Shown: positions 32,708 through 41,445, numbered from the stretch's first letter. The stretch is 53,546 nt of DNA from CAYNQN01 sp964530525 (GCA_964530525.1 CAZHBH010000005.1:1-53546); one strand, 5' to 3'. Translations and numbers: made by a program. Notes: generated by a model not told the origin, from the sequence alone.

Positions 32708-32843
32708 GGCCCCAATGATGGCAGTTGGGCCCAAGCCGGCCCCCCTCGACGGGGACGCTCCATCCGCCCGCCGACAGGTCTGGGCACCAGGCCGACGTGC
32801 AAGCAACCCCTGTGGGGCGCCCGTGCCGTGGAATACTGCGACC

Positions 32844-33110
32844 ATGAGCACCGATCCCCGCCGGGAAGCAGCCATCAACCGCCTCAAGGCCAAGCGCGAC
32901 TTCATGGCCAACGTCTTGAGCTACGTGGTGATCAACGCCATCTTCGTCGCGATCTGGGCGGTGGGAAGCAGAGGGTTCTTCTGGCCCATCTTCACCCTGG
33001 GGTTCTGGGGGCTGGGCCTGCTCCTGCACGCCTACTCGGCGTTCGCTCGCCCCATCACCGAAGACGACATCCGCCGCGAGATCGACAAGGGCGGCGACGC
33101 CAGCTACTGA
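32844..33110 (+). CDS. 2TM domain protein
   Basis: An 88-aa protein with the 2TM domain layout: basic N-terminus (RREAAINRLKAKRDFMANVLSYVVINAIFVAIWAV), a short loop with FFWPIFTLGFWGLGLLLHAYSAF, and an acidic tail with DDIRREIDKG. Such domains occur alone or fused to histidine kinases; function unknown. AATACT at 32832-32837 sits about seven bases before the ATG, so it may be a -10 box giving a leaderless mRNA. Confidence 0.8.
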   Translation: MSTDPRREAAINRLKAKRDFMANVLSYVVINAIFVAIWAVGSRGFFWPIFTLGFWGLGLLLHAYSAFARPITEDDIRREIDKGGDASY

Positions 33111-33179
33111 TCCTCAGCCACCGACCCTGGGCTGATCCTGGCCGACCCAGCGGTGTGGTCGGCTCGTCGAGCGGGCGGC

Positions 33180-33968
33180 CTAGAGGTCGGGCAGGCCCAT
33201 GTCGAAGTTGGGTGTCTCTATCCCGCCGTCGACGCGCAAGATGCGCCCGGTCACGTAGCTCGACGCAGGCGACGCCAGGTAGAGCACGGCCAGGGCGATG
33301 TCCTCCACCGTGCCCAGGCGCTTCAGCGGGGTGGCCTGCTCCATGGCGTCTCGCAGCTCGTCGTTGGTCAGCACGATGTCGAGCGCGGAGGTGGCGGTGG
33401 AGCCCACGCCCACGGCGTTCACCCGGATCCTCGGCGCCAGGTCGGCTGCGAGGAGCTGGGTGAGGTGGTTGAGGGCCGCCTTCACGGTTCCGTAGGTGGC
33501 GAACCCCCTGGTGCTGAGCGTGCCCATGACCGAGGAGATGTTCACCACGGCAGCGGCGTCGCTCTCCAGCAACGCCGGCACAGCGGCCTTGGTGAGGGCC
33601 AGGGCGGTGGTGACGTTGAAGTGGAAGGCGGCCTCCAGGAACCTCTCGGAGGTGTTCATGAGCGGTCGCGGCTCGGCGCCGCCCGCGTTGTTCACCACGA
33701 TGTCGAGCCGGCCGAACGTGGCGGTGGCCGCCGCCACCAGCTCTTGCATCAAGGCGGTGTCGTTCACGTCGCCCACCACGGGAACGGCCGTCGCCCCTAG
33801 GGCCTCCATCTCGCGTGCCACCTCGGCGAGCTGGCTCTCGGTTCGGGCGGTGATGACCACTCCGGCTCCCTGCTCGGCCAGTGCGAGGGCGCAGGCGCGC
33901 CCGATGCCCCTGCCAGCGCCGGTGACCACCGCGGCCCTGCCGTCCAGCCGGAATCGATCTATCAGCAC
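33180..33968 (-). CDS. Short-chain dehydrogenase/reductase
   Basis: A 262-aa classical SDR. The cofactor motif is VVTGAGRGIGRACALALAEQG. Further motifs are NNAGG, the catalytic NISSVMG and YGTVK (Ser-Tyr-Lys), and the C-terminal YVTGRILRVDGGIETP. The Arg in ITARTESQ after beta-2 suggests NADP(H). A KstR-like palindrome 76 bp upstream of the start suggests control by a TetR lipid/steroid catabolism regulator, in which case a hydroxysteroid or 3-hydroxyacyl substrate is likely (inference). Confidence 0.9.
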   Translation of the reverse strand: MLIDRFRLDGRAAVVTGAGRGIGRACALALAEQGAGVVITARTESQLAEVAREMEALGATAVPVVGDVNDTALMQELVAAATATFGRLDIVVNNAGGAEPRPLMNTSERFLEAAFHFNVTTALALTKAAVPALLESDAAAVVNISSVMGTLSTRGFATYGTVKAALNHLTQLLAADLAPRIRVNAVGVGSTATSALDIVLTNDELRDAMEQATPLKRLGTVEDIALAVLYLASPASSYVTGRILRVDGGIETPNFDMGLPDL

Positions 33969-34043
33969 CGGTACGGCCTCCTAGCGGGTGTGCGGCCGGG
34001 GCCCCGACCACGGCGTGGCGGCCCCGGGTGACGAGGGCGAAGC

Positions 34044-34057
34044 TAGAACGTGTTCTA
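34044..34057. promoter_or_regulatory. KstR-like TetR operator
   Basis: TAGAACGTGTTCTA matches the TnnAACnnGTTnnA consensus of KstR-type regulators and is a near-perfect palindrome. It lies upstream of the SDR gene on the minus strand and 205 bp before the VanY-type gene on the plus strand. Confidence 0.6.
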
Positions 34058-34261
34058 CCTCGGCGCCAGCGGTGGGGCCCGTGGAGGGGCTGCCGGAGGG
34101 CTCGCAGTGAGGCGGATCGTCCCAACCGTTGCCCTCGGGCCCGCGTTGGGCATAGCCTCTCGGGGCTGCGGGTGGAGTGGCAGCCTTCCGGTGCGCGTCC
34201 GGATCCTCCTTGTCATCGCGATGTTCGATCGCCCACGGGCGCACGAGGAGGTCACCACGAC

Positions 34262-35503
34262 ATGAGGGCTGCGAGGGTGTGCATCACCTCAGCGATGGCA
34301 GCGCTGCTCGCTGCCGGTGCCCTCACCGTGGTCGGCACCTCCGCCCCCGATCCCGCGGCAGCCCAGTCGTCGCTGCAGTCCACCCACGACCAGGTCCGGC
34401 GCCAGCGCGCCGGCGTGGCGAGCGAGATAGACGCCATGACGGCCGATGGCGCCGCCATCGACGCCGCCATCCGCGACCTCGACGCCAACGTGCTGAGCCA
34501 GCAGGAGCTGGCCCACAGGGCCGAGAACGCCGTGGTCGACGCCTCCCGTCGAGCGGCCGCCGCCGATGCGGCCGAGCGCGCCAAGGCCGAAGAGGTGGAG
34601 GTGCTGCGCCGCAGGGTGGCGGCCCTGGCCGTGCGCAACTACATCGCTCCTCCCAGCGAGGGCCTGATGGATCAGATGCGGGTGGAGTCGGCCAACGTCG
34701 CCGCCCTCAAGCACGCCCTCATCGGCGTGGGTGCCCAGCGCGCCGGGGACCTGCTCGACCAGCTCCGGGCGGCTCGCAACGACCTGGAGGAGCAGCGCGC
34801 GCAGGCCGAGCGTGCCCGCGACGAGGCCGAGGCCCAGCGCGCCGAGGCCGAGCGGCGCCAGAGCGAGCTGACCGCCGCCAAGGCCCAGAAGCAGAGCTTC
34901 GCCAACGAGCTGGAGGCCCGCCTCAACGCCAAGCTGGGCGAGGCCGCAGCGCTCGCTGCCGTCGACAGCCGCCTGGCCGCCCAGCTCCGCGCCGAGCAGG
35001 AGGCCCTGGTGGAGCGGCTGCGTGCGATGCCCCCTCCGGCCCCGCCGCCGTCGAGCGGGGGAGACGACGAGGGCAGCAGTGGGGAAGGTTCGCCGCCACC
35101 GCCCGTGCTCCCCACGGTGCCGCTGGCCACCGTGAGGGGCATAACCGTGAACGCCCAGATCGCCGATCGGCTCGAGGCGATGCTCGCCGCCGCCGCGGCC
35201 GACGGCATAACGCTCAGCGGCTCCGGCTACCGCGGTTCGGCCTCGCAGGTGGCGCTGCGCAAGCAGAACTGCGGCACCAGCGACTACGCCATCTGGCACA
35301 TGCCGGTGTGGCAGTGCACGCCGCCCACCGCCAAGCCCGGCACCTCCATGCACGAGAGGGGCCTGGCCATCGACTTCTCCGGCATCCCCCAGTACCCCGG
35401 CACCGACAACGTCCGGTACAACTGGCTGAAGGCCAACGCCGCCTCGTTCGGCTTCTACAACCTGCCCAGCGAGGGCTGGCACTGGTCGACCACCGGCGGC
35501 TAG
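34262..35503 (+). CDS. Secreted coiled-coil D,D-carboxypeptidase (VanY/PcsB-like architecture)
   Basis: A 413-aa exported protein. A signal peptide ends near residue 36 (PDPAAAQSS). A long coiled coil (about 38-258) has the PcsB/RipA-like hairpin (VRRQRAGVASEIDAMTADGA ... VRNYIAPPSEGLMDQM). A Pro/Ser/Gly linker precedes a VanY D-alanyl-D-alanine carboxypeptidase domain with SMHERGLAID (His364, Asp371) and GWHW (His407), the full zinc set. It probably trims peptidoglycan stem peptides under coiled-coil control. GAGGAGGTCACC precedes ATG 34262. Confidence 0.87.
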   Translation: MRAARVCITSAMAALLAAGALTVVGTSAPDPAAAQSSLQSTHDQVRRQRAGVASEIDAMTADGAAIDAAIRDLDANVLSQQELAHRAENAVVDASRRAAAADAAERAKAEEVEVLRRRVAALAVRNYIAPPSEGLMDQMRVESANVAALKHALIGVGAQRAGDLLDQLRAARNDLEEQRAQAERARDEAEAQRAEAERRQSELTAAKAQKQSFANELEARLNAKLGEAAALAAVDSRLAAQLRAEQEALVERLRAMPPPAPPPSSGGDDEGSSGEGSPPPPVLPTVPLATVRGITVNAQIADRLEAMLAAAAADGITLSGSGYRGSASQVALRKQNCGTSDYAIWHMPVWQCTPPTAKPGTSMHERGLAIDFSGIPQYPGTDNVRYNWLKANAASFGFYNLPSEGWHWSTTGG

Positions 35504-35518
35504 CCGGCGGGCCGGGGG

Positions 35519-37561
35519 TCAGCCTTCGCTGGCCATCATCGAGGTGAGCGCCTCCAGCTGCGGGCCGAGGAACGAGCTCCAGATCTCCAGTGCCGCCTGC
35601 GGTGTGGGGTGGATCCCGTCGGGCAGCCAGTGGCGTGACGTGTTGGGATCGAGCTGGTCGATGAAGGTCCCGTAGTCCACCACCGACACGTGGGGCCGCT
35701 CGCCGGCCACCTCGACCACCAGCTCGTTGTAGATCCGCACCCGCTCTGCGTGGTCGTCGCCCAGACCTCGCCGCTGGCGCACGTCGCCCGTGGCCCCCTC
35801 GCCCACGAGCGGAGTGGTGGCCAGGGCCACGTGGGCTCCCCGCTCGGCCAGCAGGTCGGCAGCCAGGGCCAGGCGCTCCTTCACCGTGTGGGCCACCGGC
35901 TCGTCTCGAATCGATCTCCAACCCTCCTCGCCCGGCAGCTGCCAGTCGGTGGTGTCCCACACGCCACCCACCATCAGCGCCACCTGGGCTCCCGCCGCCT
36001 CCACCGTGGAGGCCCAGCTCTGCGCCCAGTCGAGGCAGTAGTCGTCGGGCGGGTCCACCAGGGCCTGCCCGGTGAGGGGGTCGATGCCGTGCACCCTGGC
36101 TCCCTCTGTCAGCAACCCGCACCCCAGCCTCGCCGAGCCGGCCACCGACCGGAGGTTGGGCGTGGAGGGGGTCCAATCGTGGGCGGCGGCCCCCAGCACG
36201 GCGGCGGTCGACCCGCCGAAGAGGCCCACGGCGGCGCCCGGAGCCTCGGGGTGCTCGCTGGTGTTGGCCCTTGCCTCGGCAACCCGAAGGTCGAAGCCCT
36301 CCGGCCCGGTGTGGACGTGCGATGGGATCAGCACGGCGAAGGCCACCAGGATCGCCGTGACCGAGGCGATGCCGATGGCGCCGGCCGAGGGCACCACGCC
36401 GCTGGCCGAACCGGTGGCCACCGGGCGCCGCTGCATCAGGGGCTTCTCGAAGACGTGGTGCACCACAGCGCCCAGCGCGATCGACACGGCCAGCTGCAGG
36501 CCCACCAGGGCAGCGCCGTCGATCCCCACCCGCTCTGGGGTCATCAGCAGGAAGATCGGCCAGTGCAGCACGTAGATGGGAAATGCCCACCTGCCGATGC
36601 GGGCCAGTGGATCGGCCGAGAGGATCCACTGCACGGGCCCACGCTCGTCGAGGGCGGCCAGCACCACCAGCACAGCCGGCACGGCGAACAGACCCAGGCC
36701 CCCCTGGTAGAGCCACGGAAGGTCTCGGTCCATGAACAGCATCACCGCCGCCAGGACGGCCAGCGATCCAGCTCCCAGCCAGCGCAGCGTGGGGCGCGCC
36801 CGCTCGGGCACCTTCCCGGCCCAGCCCTGCACGGCGAGCGCCAGGGCGACGCCGGCCAGGAACTCGCCCGCCCTCACGTGGGTTCCGTAGTAGGCGGCGT
36901 CGGGGGTGTGGGGGACCACCAGGGGCACCGCCGCCAGGCCGGCTCCCAGAGCGGCCACCACCAGCCAGGCCCTGGCCCTGGTGAGCAGGCCGATGCCCGC
37001 CAGCACCACGGGGAGCAACCAGAAGCACTGCTCCTCCAGCGAGAGCGACCAGAAGTGCTGGAAGGGTGACGGGTGCTCGAAGAGCTCGCCGTACGACTGG
37101 TCGGCCAGCAAGAAGCGCCAGTTCGAGACGTTGCCGATCACCGACAGGGCGTCACCTCGCAGGTCGTCGCGCGCCGAGCCGCCCATCAGCACCGCTGCCC
37201 ACATCGCGAACGCCACGCCCAGCAGGCTCACGGGCAGAAGGCGCCGTGCCCGGCGCACCCAGAACTTCCTGAAGGCTCCGTCGGGGTGCTTGCGCCGGAT
37301 CGACAGGAGCGATGCCGTGGCCAGGTAGCCCGACAGCACGAAGAAGATGGTCATGCGGGCGAACCCGCCCTTCACCCAGCCCACCTGGGCGTGCCAGGCG
37401 AGCATCCCGAGCAGAGCGAAGCCCCGCAGGCCATCGATGGCGGCAACCCGGCGCCCAGGCGCCCGGGGAGGTGACGTGGTGGGCGACGAGGTCGCCAGCG
37501 GAGGCGGAGCCGTCAGAGGGGCCGTCACCCCACCGTCACGCACCTCGCTGGTCCCGTCCAC
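35519..37561 (-). CDS. Acyltransferase 3 / SGNH fusion (OafA-YrhL type surface O-acyltransferase)
   Basis: A 680-aa protein. Residues about 38-400 form the acyltransferase-3 membrane domain with IDGLRGFALLGMLAWHA, IFFVLSGYL, FWVRRARRLLPV and HFWSLSLEEQCFWLLPV. The extracellular C-terminal part is an SGNH-hydrolase-like domain with GLFGGSTAAVLG in place of the usual GDSH and DGIHPT as the catalytic Asp-His end. Such enzymes O-acylate peptidoglycan, teichoic-like polymers or exopolysaccharide. The GTG start lies 22 bp after the binding-protein gene, suggesting cotranscription. Confidence 0.9.
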   Translation of the reverse strand: MDGTSEVRDGGVTAPLTAPPPLATSSPTTSPPRAPGRRVAAIDGLRGFALLGMLAWHAQVGWVKGGFARMTIFFVLSGYLATASLLSIRRKHPDGAFRKFWVRRARRLLPVSLLGVAFAMWAAVLMGGSARDDLRGDALSVIGNVSNWRFLLADQSYGELFEHPSPFQHFWSLSLEEQCFWLLPVVLAGIGLLTRARAWLVVAALGAGLAAVPLVVPHTPDAAYYGTHVRAGEFLAGVALALAVQGWAGKVPERARPTLRWLGAGSLAVLAAVMLFMDRDLPWLYQGGLGLFAVPAVLVVLAALDERGPVQWILSADPLARIGRWAFPIYVLHWPIFLLMTPERVGIDGAALVGLQLAVSIALGAVVHHVFEKPLMQRRPVATGSASGVVPSAGAIGIASVTAILVAFAVLIPSHVHTGPEGFDLRVAEARANTSEHPEAPGAAVGLFGGSTAAVLGAAAHDWTPSTPNLRSVAGSARLGCGLLTEGARVHGIDPLTGQALVDPPDDYCLDWAQSWASTVEAAGAQVALMVGGVWDTTDWQLPGEEGWRSIRDEPVAHTVKERLALAADLLAERGAHVALATTPLVGEGATGDVRQRRGLGDDHAERVRIYNELVVEVAGERPHVSVVDYGTFIDQLDPNTSRHWLPDGIHPTPQAALEIWSSFLGPQLEALTSMMASEG

Positions 37562-37583
37562 CTGCGCTATATCCTCGCTGCGA

Positions 37584-38726
37584 TCAGAGCAGCACGAACC
37601 GTCCGTCCTGAACCACCTGCACGGCGGCAGGGTAGACGGCCTCGCGGCCGTCGAAGCTGAGGGGACCGAGCACGGTGTCGATCGTGCCGATCGCCTCCAG
37701 GCCCGCTTGCACCCCGCCGCGTGAGGCCTCGCCCGATGCGGCCAGAGCCGCGAGCAGCACCTGGATGCCCGCGTAGCCCTGGGCTGCGAAGGCGTCGGGG
37801 TCGTTGCCGTAGCGATCGCGGTATGCCTGCTCGAAGGCCTCGCTGGCCGGGTAGCTCACGTCGATGTTCCACGACGCCGCCACCACGATCCCCTCGGCGG
37901 CTGCCCCCGCGGCCGAGAGGACCTCCGGGGCGTTGAACCCGTTGCCGCCCACCTTCGGCTGGGGCAGCTCGAGCTGAGCGGCCCCCAGCAGCAGCTCGGT
38001 GGCGGCGGCGCTACGAGCGGCGAAGAACAGCGCATCCGGGTTGGTGCCCTGGGCGCGGCGCAGGGCCGGCACCGCCTGGCCGGTGCCAGGGGCGAAGCCC
38101 TCGTCGATGGTGAGGGTCACCCCGTGCCGGGCCGCACCCGACCGGAACGCCTGGGCCGCACCCGTGGCGTAGCCGTCGGTGCTGTCGTAGATCAGGGCTG
38201 CCGTGGCGAAACCGTGCTCGGCGCGTGCTGCTGCGATGGCTTGGGGGATCATGGCCTCCTCGCTCAGGCTGATCCTCCACACCATGTCGCCTATGGAGCC
38301 GATGTCGAGCGTGGTGTTGGTCACGGCCAGCACCGGCATGCCCGCCTGCTGAGCGACGCGGTCGGCCTCGGCGGCCACCGGCGAGAGCGTGGGGCCCAGC
38401 ACCGCCACCGCACCCTGGGTGGCCAGCGTGCCCATGGCCGCCACCCCGCCGCCGCCGGTCGAGGTGTCGTCGACGTTGGTCATCCGGAGCGGGAAGCCGG
38501 TGTCGGGGCCGAGCAGGTCGAGCGCCAGCTGCTGGCCGTTCAGCTGCCCGGTGCCGTACGGGGCTCCGCTGCCGGTCTGGGAGGCGATGGAGCCCACCAG
38601 CACCTGCCCCGCCGGCGCCTGGGTGCTCCCGGTGGGGCTCGAGGTGTCACCAGAGCTGCAGGCAGCGGCCACCAGGGCCACCAGTGCGAGCACTGCCACG
38701 GCAAGCTTCGGTCGGTGCGATCCCAA
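37584..38726 (-). CDS. ABC transporter substrate-binding lipoprotein (LivK/Leu-Ile-Val type)
   Basis: A 380-aa type 1 periplasmic-binding-fold protein. The signal peptide ends in lipobox LVAAAC, so it is lipid-anchored. The mature part has VGSIASQTGSGAPYGTGQLNGQQLAL, VAVLGPTLSPVAAEADRVAQ and ALIYDSTDGYATGAAQAF, as in branched-chain amino-acid/amide binding proteins. TTG 38726 is chosen because AAGGAG lies about eight bases upstream and the next residues start the signal peptide. No permease or ATPase gene is adjacent, so this orphan may serve a sensory role or a distant transporter. Confidence 0.88.
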   Translation of the reverse strand: MGSHRPKLAVAVLALVALVAAACSSGDTSSPTGSTQAPAGQVLVGSIASQTGSGAPYGTGQLNGQQLALDLLGPDTGFPLRMTNVDDTSTGGGGVAAMGTLATQGAVAVLGPTLSPVAAEADRVAQQAGMPVLAVTNTTLDIGSIGDMVWRISLSEEAMIPQAIAAARAEHGFATAALIYDSTDGYATGAAQAFRSGAARHGVTLTIDEGFAPGTGQAVPALRRAQGTNPDALFFAARSAAATELLLGAAQLELPQPKVGGNGFNAPEVLSAAGAAAEGIVVAASWNIDVSYPASEAFEQAYRDRYGNDPDAFAAQGYAGIQVLLAALAASGEASRGGVQAGLEAIGTIDTVLGPLSFDGREAVYPAAVQVVQDGRFVLL

Positions 38727-38823
38727 CGGAGCTCCTTCAGGGTCGTCGATCAACGCCCAATGTTGGCCCACCCGCATCCGCGCTCCAAGCCCGCGGACCC
38801 TTCGAGGCGTTGGGCGAGAGGCG

Positions 38824-40821
38824 CTACCTGTTCGCTGTGAACCCGAACGTCGCGGGTTCACCGTCGCGGATCTTGGGATCCCAGGCCGGTCCTGCGACGG
38901 TGAGGATCGGTGGGTTCCAGCCGGCCTGCCAGGGCGTGGCGACGTTCCAGACGTTGGTGGGCGTTCCGTTGACCGGCGGGTTGGAGAAGTCGATGGCGAT
39001 CTCCCACGCGACGTCGGTGGTCGAGGTCGTGGAGACCGTGACGAGGGCCTCGTAGCCGCTACCCCAGTCGTTGACGATCTGGATGTCGTAGGTGAAGGTC
39101 CCAGGATCGGGATCTGGCGGGTCGGGGTCGTCGGGCCGGTTGGCGCAGAATCCCCACGGAGCCACGACGCCGTCCTGGATGATGCTGTTCCACCCGACAC
39201 CGCTGGCAGTCAGGACGGGGGCGTCGAACGACCACACGGCGTTCCAGACCTGGTCGGGCACGCCGTTCATCGGCGCTGTCGAGAAGTCGAGGGCGACCTC
39301 CCAGGTGATGGGGATCTCCGAGTCGGTCGACACGGTCACGTTGGCGCAGTACTGGTGGCCGACGTCGTCGTAGATCTCGACCTCCACCACGACGTCGCCA
39401 GGAGGTGGGTCGTCGGGCCGGTTGGCGCAGAAGCCCCACACCACGGGATGCCCGAGGCTCACGAACCCTTGCTGACCGAAGCCGGTGACGAGGGCCGACA
39501 GCGTGAGCTCGTCGTAGTCGAGCGTGATGTCCCACCACACCTCGTAGGGCTCGCCGTTGATCGGGTAGGTGGAGAGGTCGATGGTGGTCACCAGCGGGAT
39601 CGGATCGGACGAGGTCGTGGAGCTGGTGACGTTTGCGCAGTAGCTGTGGCCGAGGTCGTCGTAGCGCTCGATGTGGTTCTGGATGTCGTCGCCCACGGGC
39701 ACCGTCGGGATGCCCCAGCCGTCTATCGCGAGCGCTATGCCGTCGTAGTCCGCCAGACCCACAGGGGGGCTGAACGTCACCACGAAGCTGCCGCCGGCCG
39801 CAGTGGCCGTGCCGGCTGCCAGCTGGTCGCCGCCGTCGTCCATCACGACGATCTGCGCCTCCAGGCCAGCGCAGGCGGGCGCCACGTCGGAGAGCTCGAC
39901 GTGGTCGTAGACGAGGGGATCCTCGTCCGAGATGACGGGCATGGCGCTGATCACGTCGTCGCAGCGATCGCCGGGGATCACCTGCGCCATCAGGTCGTCG
40001 GCCTCGACGGTCAACGAGGCAGCCGACACGGAGATGAGAGACGCCACCACCACCAACGGGATGACGCTGCCGATCAGCGCCCTGCGCGTCCGCCACGGGA
40101 ACCCCAGGTGCCACCAGGGCCGCGCTCGGCCCGGGCCCTTGCGGGGAGCCCCCGCGGCGGCCAGGCCGACGGGTTCGAGAGCCCTGTCGGACCTCTCGGC
40201 CTCTTCCTGCGCCGCCGCCGGGGCAGGTTCGGCTGCGTCGCCGGAGTCGTCGAGGGTGGGGGCCGGGTCTTGGGCCTCGTCCGTCAGGTCGGGGTCGGCA
40301 TCGGCGTCCGGGCTCGGCTCGGCACCGCCGTTCCCGTCGCCCCTGCGGGGCCAGAGGATCAACACGGCGGCCATGCCTGCCAGCACCGCGTAGAACAGCG
40401 GGTTCCGGAAGATGTCGAGGACCTTCACCGCACCTGGTACGTGGAACATCGCCACGCCCACGATCTGCTCGTTCGTGGGCTTCCAAGAATCCGGGTTGGG
40501 GTTGTTGTCGCCCTGCATCACCCAACCCTCTGGGCCACCTCCGATGATCCGGTGGATGACGAGCGGGGCGTTCGGGCTCTTCAGCTCGGGGTCGAAGGCG
40601 ACCACGTCGCCGACCTTCGGGTCGCCCTTGCGGAGCACGACGATGTCGCCGATCTCATAGGTGGGCTCCATCGAGTGGCCCCCCACGATGACGAACGTGG
40701 AGGAGCCGCCGAACCGCGCCGGCCACATGAAGACCAGGAAGGCGATCGTCAGAAGGAGGAAGGTCGCATCGAGAACCCGACGGACCCAACGACGCCCCCG
40801 TCTCTTGGTTGGCTCGGCCAT
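38824..40821 (-). CDS. SipW-type signal peptidase I fused to an internal signal-like segment and three CBM2-like repeats
   Basis: A 665-aa fusion. Residues 18-160 are an ER/SipW-type signal peptidase I: an N-terminal helix, GHSMEPT with Ser50, VIHRIIG with His90 replacing the usual Lys, GDNN, and a second helix at about 141-157. An acidic Ala/Pro linker follows. A second signal-like segment RRALIGSVIPLVVVASLISVSAA (247-268) then leads into SLTVEADDL, the same mature start as in the two small secreted proteins upstream. A beta domain (about 270-380) and three repeats (386-468, 484-562, 582-665) follow. The repeats end GFCANR, GFCANR and GFTANR and keep W, WN and G positions like family-2 carbohydrate-binding modules. 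One intact frame. Confidence 0.85.
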   Translation of the reverse strand: MAEPTKRRGRRWVRRVLDATFLLLTIAFLVFMWPARFGGSSTFVIVGGHSMEPTYEIGDIVVLRKGDPKVGDVVAFDPELKSPNAPLVIHRIIGGGPEGWVMQGDNNPNPDSWKPTNEQIVGVAMFHVPGAVKVLDIFRNPLFYAVLAGMAAVLILWPRRGDGNGGAEPSPDADADPDLTDEAQDPAPTLDDSGDAAEPAPAAAQEEAERSDRALEPVGLAAAGAPRKGPGRARPWWHLGFPWRTRRALIGSVIPLVVVASLISVSAASLTVEADDLMAQVIPGDRCDDVISAMPVISDEDPLVYDHVELSDVAPACAGLEAQIVVMDDGGDQLAAGTATAAGGSFVVTFSPPVGLADYDGIALAIDGWGIPTVPVGDDIQNHIERYDDLGHSYCANVTSSTTSSDPIPLVTTIDLSTYPINGEPYEVWWDITLDYDELTLSALVTGFGQQGFVSLGHPVVWGFCANRPDDPPPGDVVVEVEIYDDVGHQYCANVTVSTDSEIPITWEVALDFSTAPMNGVPDQVWNAVWSFDAPVLTASGVGWNSIIQDGVVAPWGFCANRPDDPDPPDPDPGTFTYDIQIVNDWGSGYEALVTVSTTSTTDVAWEIAIDFSNPPVNGTPTNVWNVATPWQAGWNPPILTVAGPAWDPKIRDGEPATFGFTANR

Positions 40822-40844
40822 CAGGTCCTGCGGTTCGATGCTGT

Positions 40845-40861
40845 GCCGGATCAGATCCGGC
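40845..40861 (-). promoter_or_regulatory. Hairpin before the signal peptidase fusion gene
   Basis: GCCGGAT-CAG-ATCCGGC, a perfect 7-bp stem with a 3-nt loop, ending 24 bases before the ATG of the fusion gene. With the next hairpin it fills the 79-bp gap and could limit expression of the peptidase relative to its two upstream substrates. Confidence 0.55.
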
Positions 40862-40877
40862 GGGTTGACGGTTGACC

Positions 40878-40900
40878 GGCTGGATGGCGGTCGTCCAGCC
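40878..40900 (-). terminator. Hairpin directly after the second small secreted protein
   Basis: GGCTGGA / TCCAGCC, 7-bp stem with a 9-nt loop, starting at the base after the stop codon of the gene at 40901-41371. Probably a partial terminator or RNA stability element. Confidence 0.5.
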
Positions 40901-41371
40901 TCAGCCTCCGAAGAAGTTGGAGGCTGTGATCACGACGCCGACCTTCTCGACAGCCTCGGCCGACACGCCGAAGCCGAGAGGCGGCTCCTGGATGACGACC
41001 AGCTCCTTGCTGGCGCCGGTGATCTCTATCGGCGGAGGAGGACCACCGATTATGAGGGCTTCTGGAATGGCACTACCGATCTGGACGCCGTTCTCGTCTA
41101 TGAGTCCGGCAGAGACGTACTGCCCGATGCAATCGTTGGAGATGTCGCTGACGGTTATCTTCATCACGGCGAAGCCGGGCCCACCCGGAACAAGTGGGTC
41201 GTAGACCACCTCGGTGAAGGCGACATCCACGTGGTCGTCGCAAGACGCCACGAGACCGACGCCTGAGCCGAGGTCGTCGGCGTCGACGTCGAGCTGAGCG
41301 GCGGCGGCCGAAGCGAGAACACCCGCCAGAGCCAAGAAGCCGATCGTCAAACCAACGCGGAGTCGGGACAT
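40901..41371 (-). CDS. Small secreted protein with SipW-type signal peptide (TasA/camelysin-like) B
   Basis: A 156-aa exported protein. The N-terminus MSRLRVGLTIGFLALAGVLASAAAAQLDVDADDLGSGVG is the SipW-cognate type: a basic start, one hydrophobic segment and cleavage in front of a Leu-x-Val strand. The mature part is beta-rich with two cysteines (VASCDDHVDV and SNDCIGQYV). It shares AAAAQLDV-ADDLG-GV and the spacing of the first Cys with protein A upstream and with the internal segment of the peptidase fusion. Likely a fibre or surface subunit cleaved by that peptidase. Start from ATG 41371 with GAGGGAACG upstream. Confidence 0.75.
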   Translation of the reverse strand: MSRLRVGLTIGFLALAGVLASAAAAQLDVDADDLGSGVGLVASCDDHVDVAFTEVVYDPLVPGGPGFAVMKITVSDISNDCIGQYVSAGLIDENGVQIGSAIPEALIIGGPPPPIEITGASKELVVIQEPPLGFGVSAEAVEKVGVVITASNFFGG

Positions 41372-41393
41372 TTCTGCTCGTTCCCTCAGCGAA

Positions 41394-41429
41394 CAGCGCC
41401 CGCCGGCCTCAGCCGACCGACGGGCGCTG
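41394..41429 (-). promoter_or_regulatory. Intercistronic hairpin between the two small secreted protein genes
   Basis: Nine-bp perfect stem CAGCGCCCG (41394-41402) / CGGGCGCTG (41421-41429) with an 18-nt loop that can itself pair (CCGG / CCGAC parts). It sits in the 74-bp gap before the second gene. No U-tract, so attenuation or mRNA processing is more likely than full termination. Confidence 0.6.
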
Positions 41430-41445
41430 TCCCCGTTCGGATCCC

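Noticed and set aside
34044..34057. LexA/SOS box
   Set aside because: The actinobacterial SOS box is GAAC-N4-GTTC; here the spacing is two bases, which fits KstR-type operators instead.
33969..34261. c-di-AMP (ydaO-type) riboswitch before the VanY-type peptidase
   Set aside because: Such riboswitches often precede actinobacterial wall hydrolases, but I could not find the conserved CGCCGAAC-type core in this leader.
38389..40875. 828-codon plus-strand frame opposite the signal peptidase fusion
   Set aside because: Considered because of its length, but the minus strand has clear Ser/His peptidase motifs and repeats while this frame is Arg/Gly/Val-rich without motifs.
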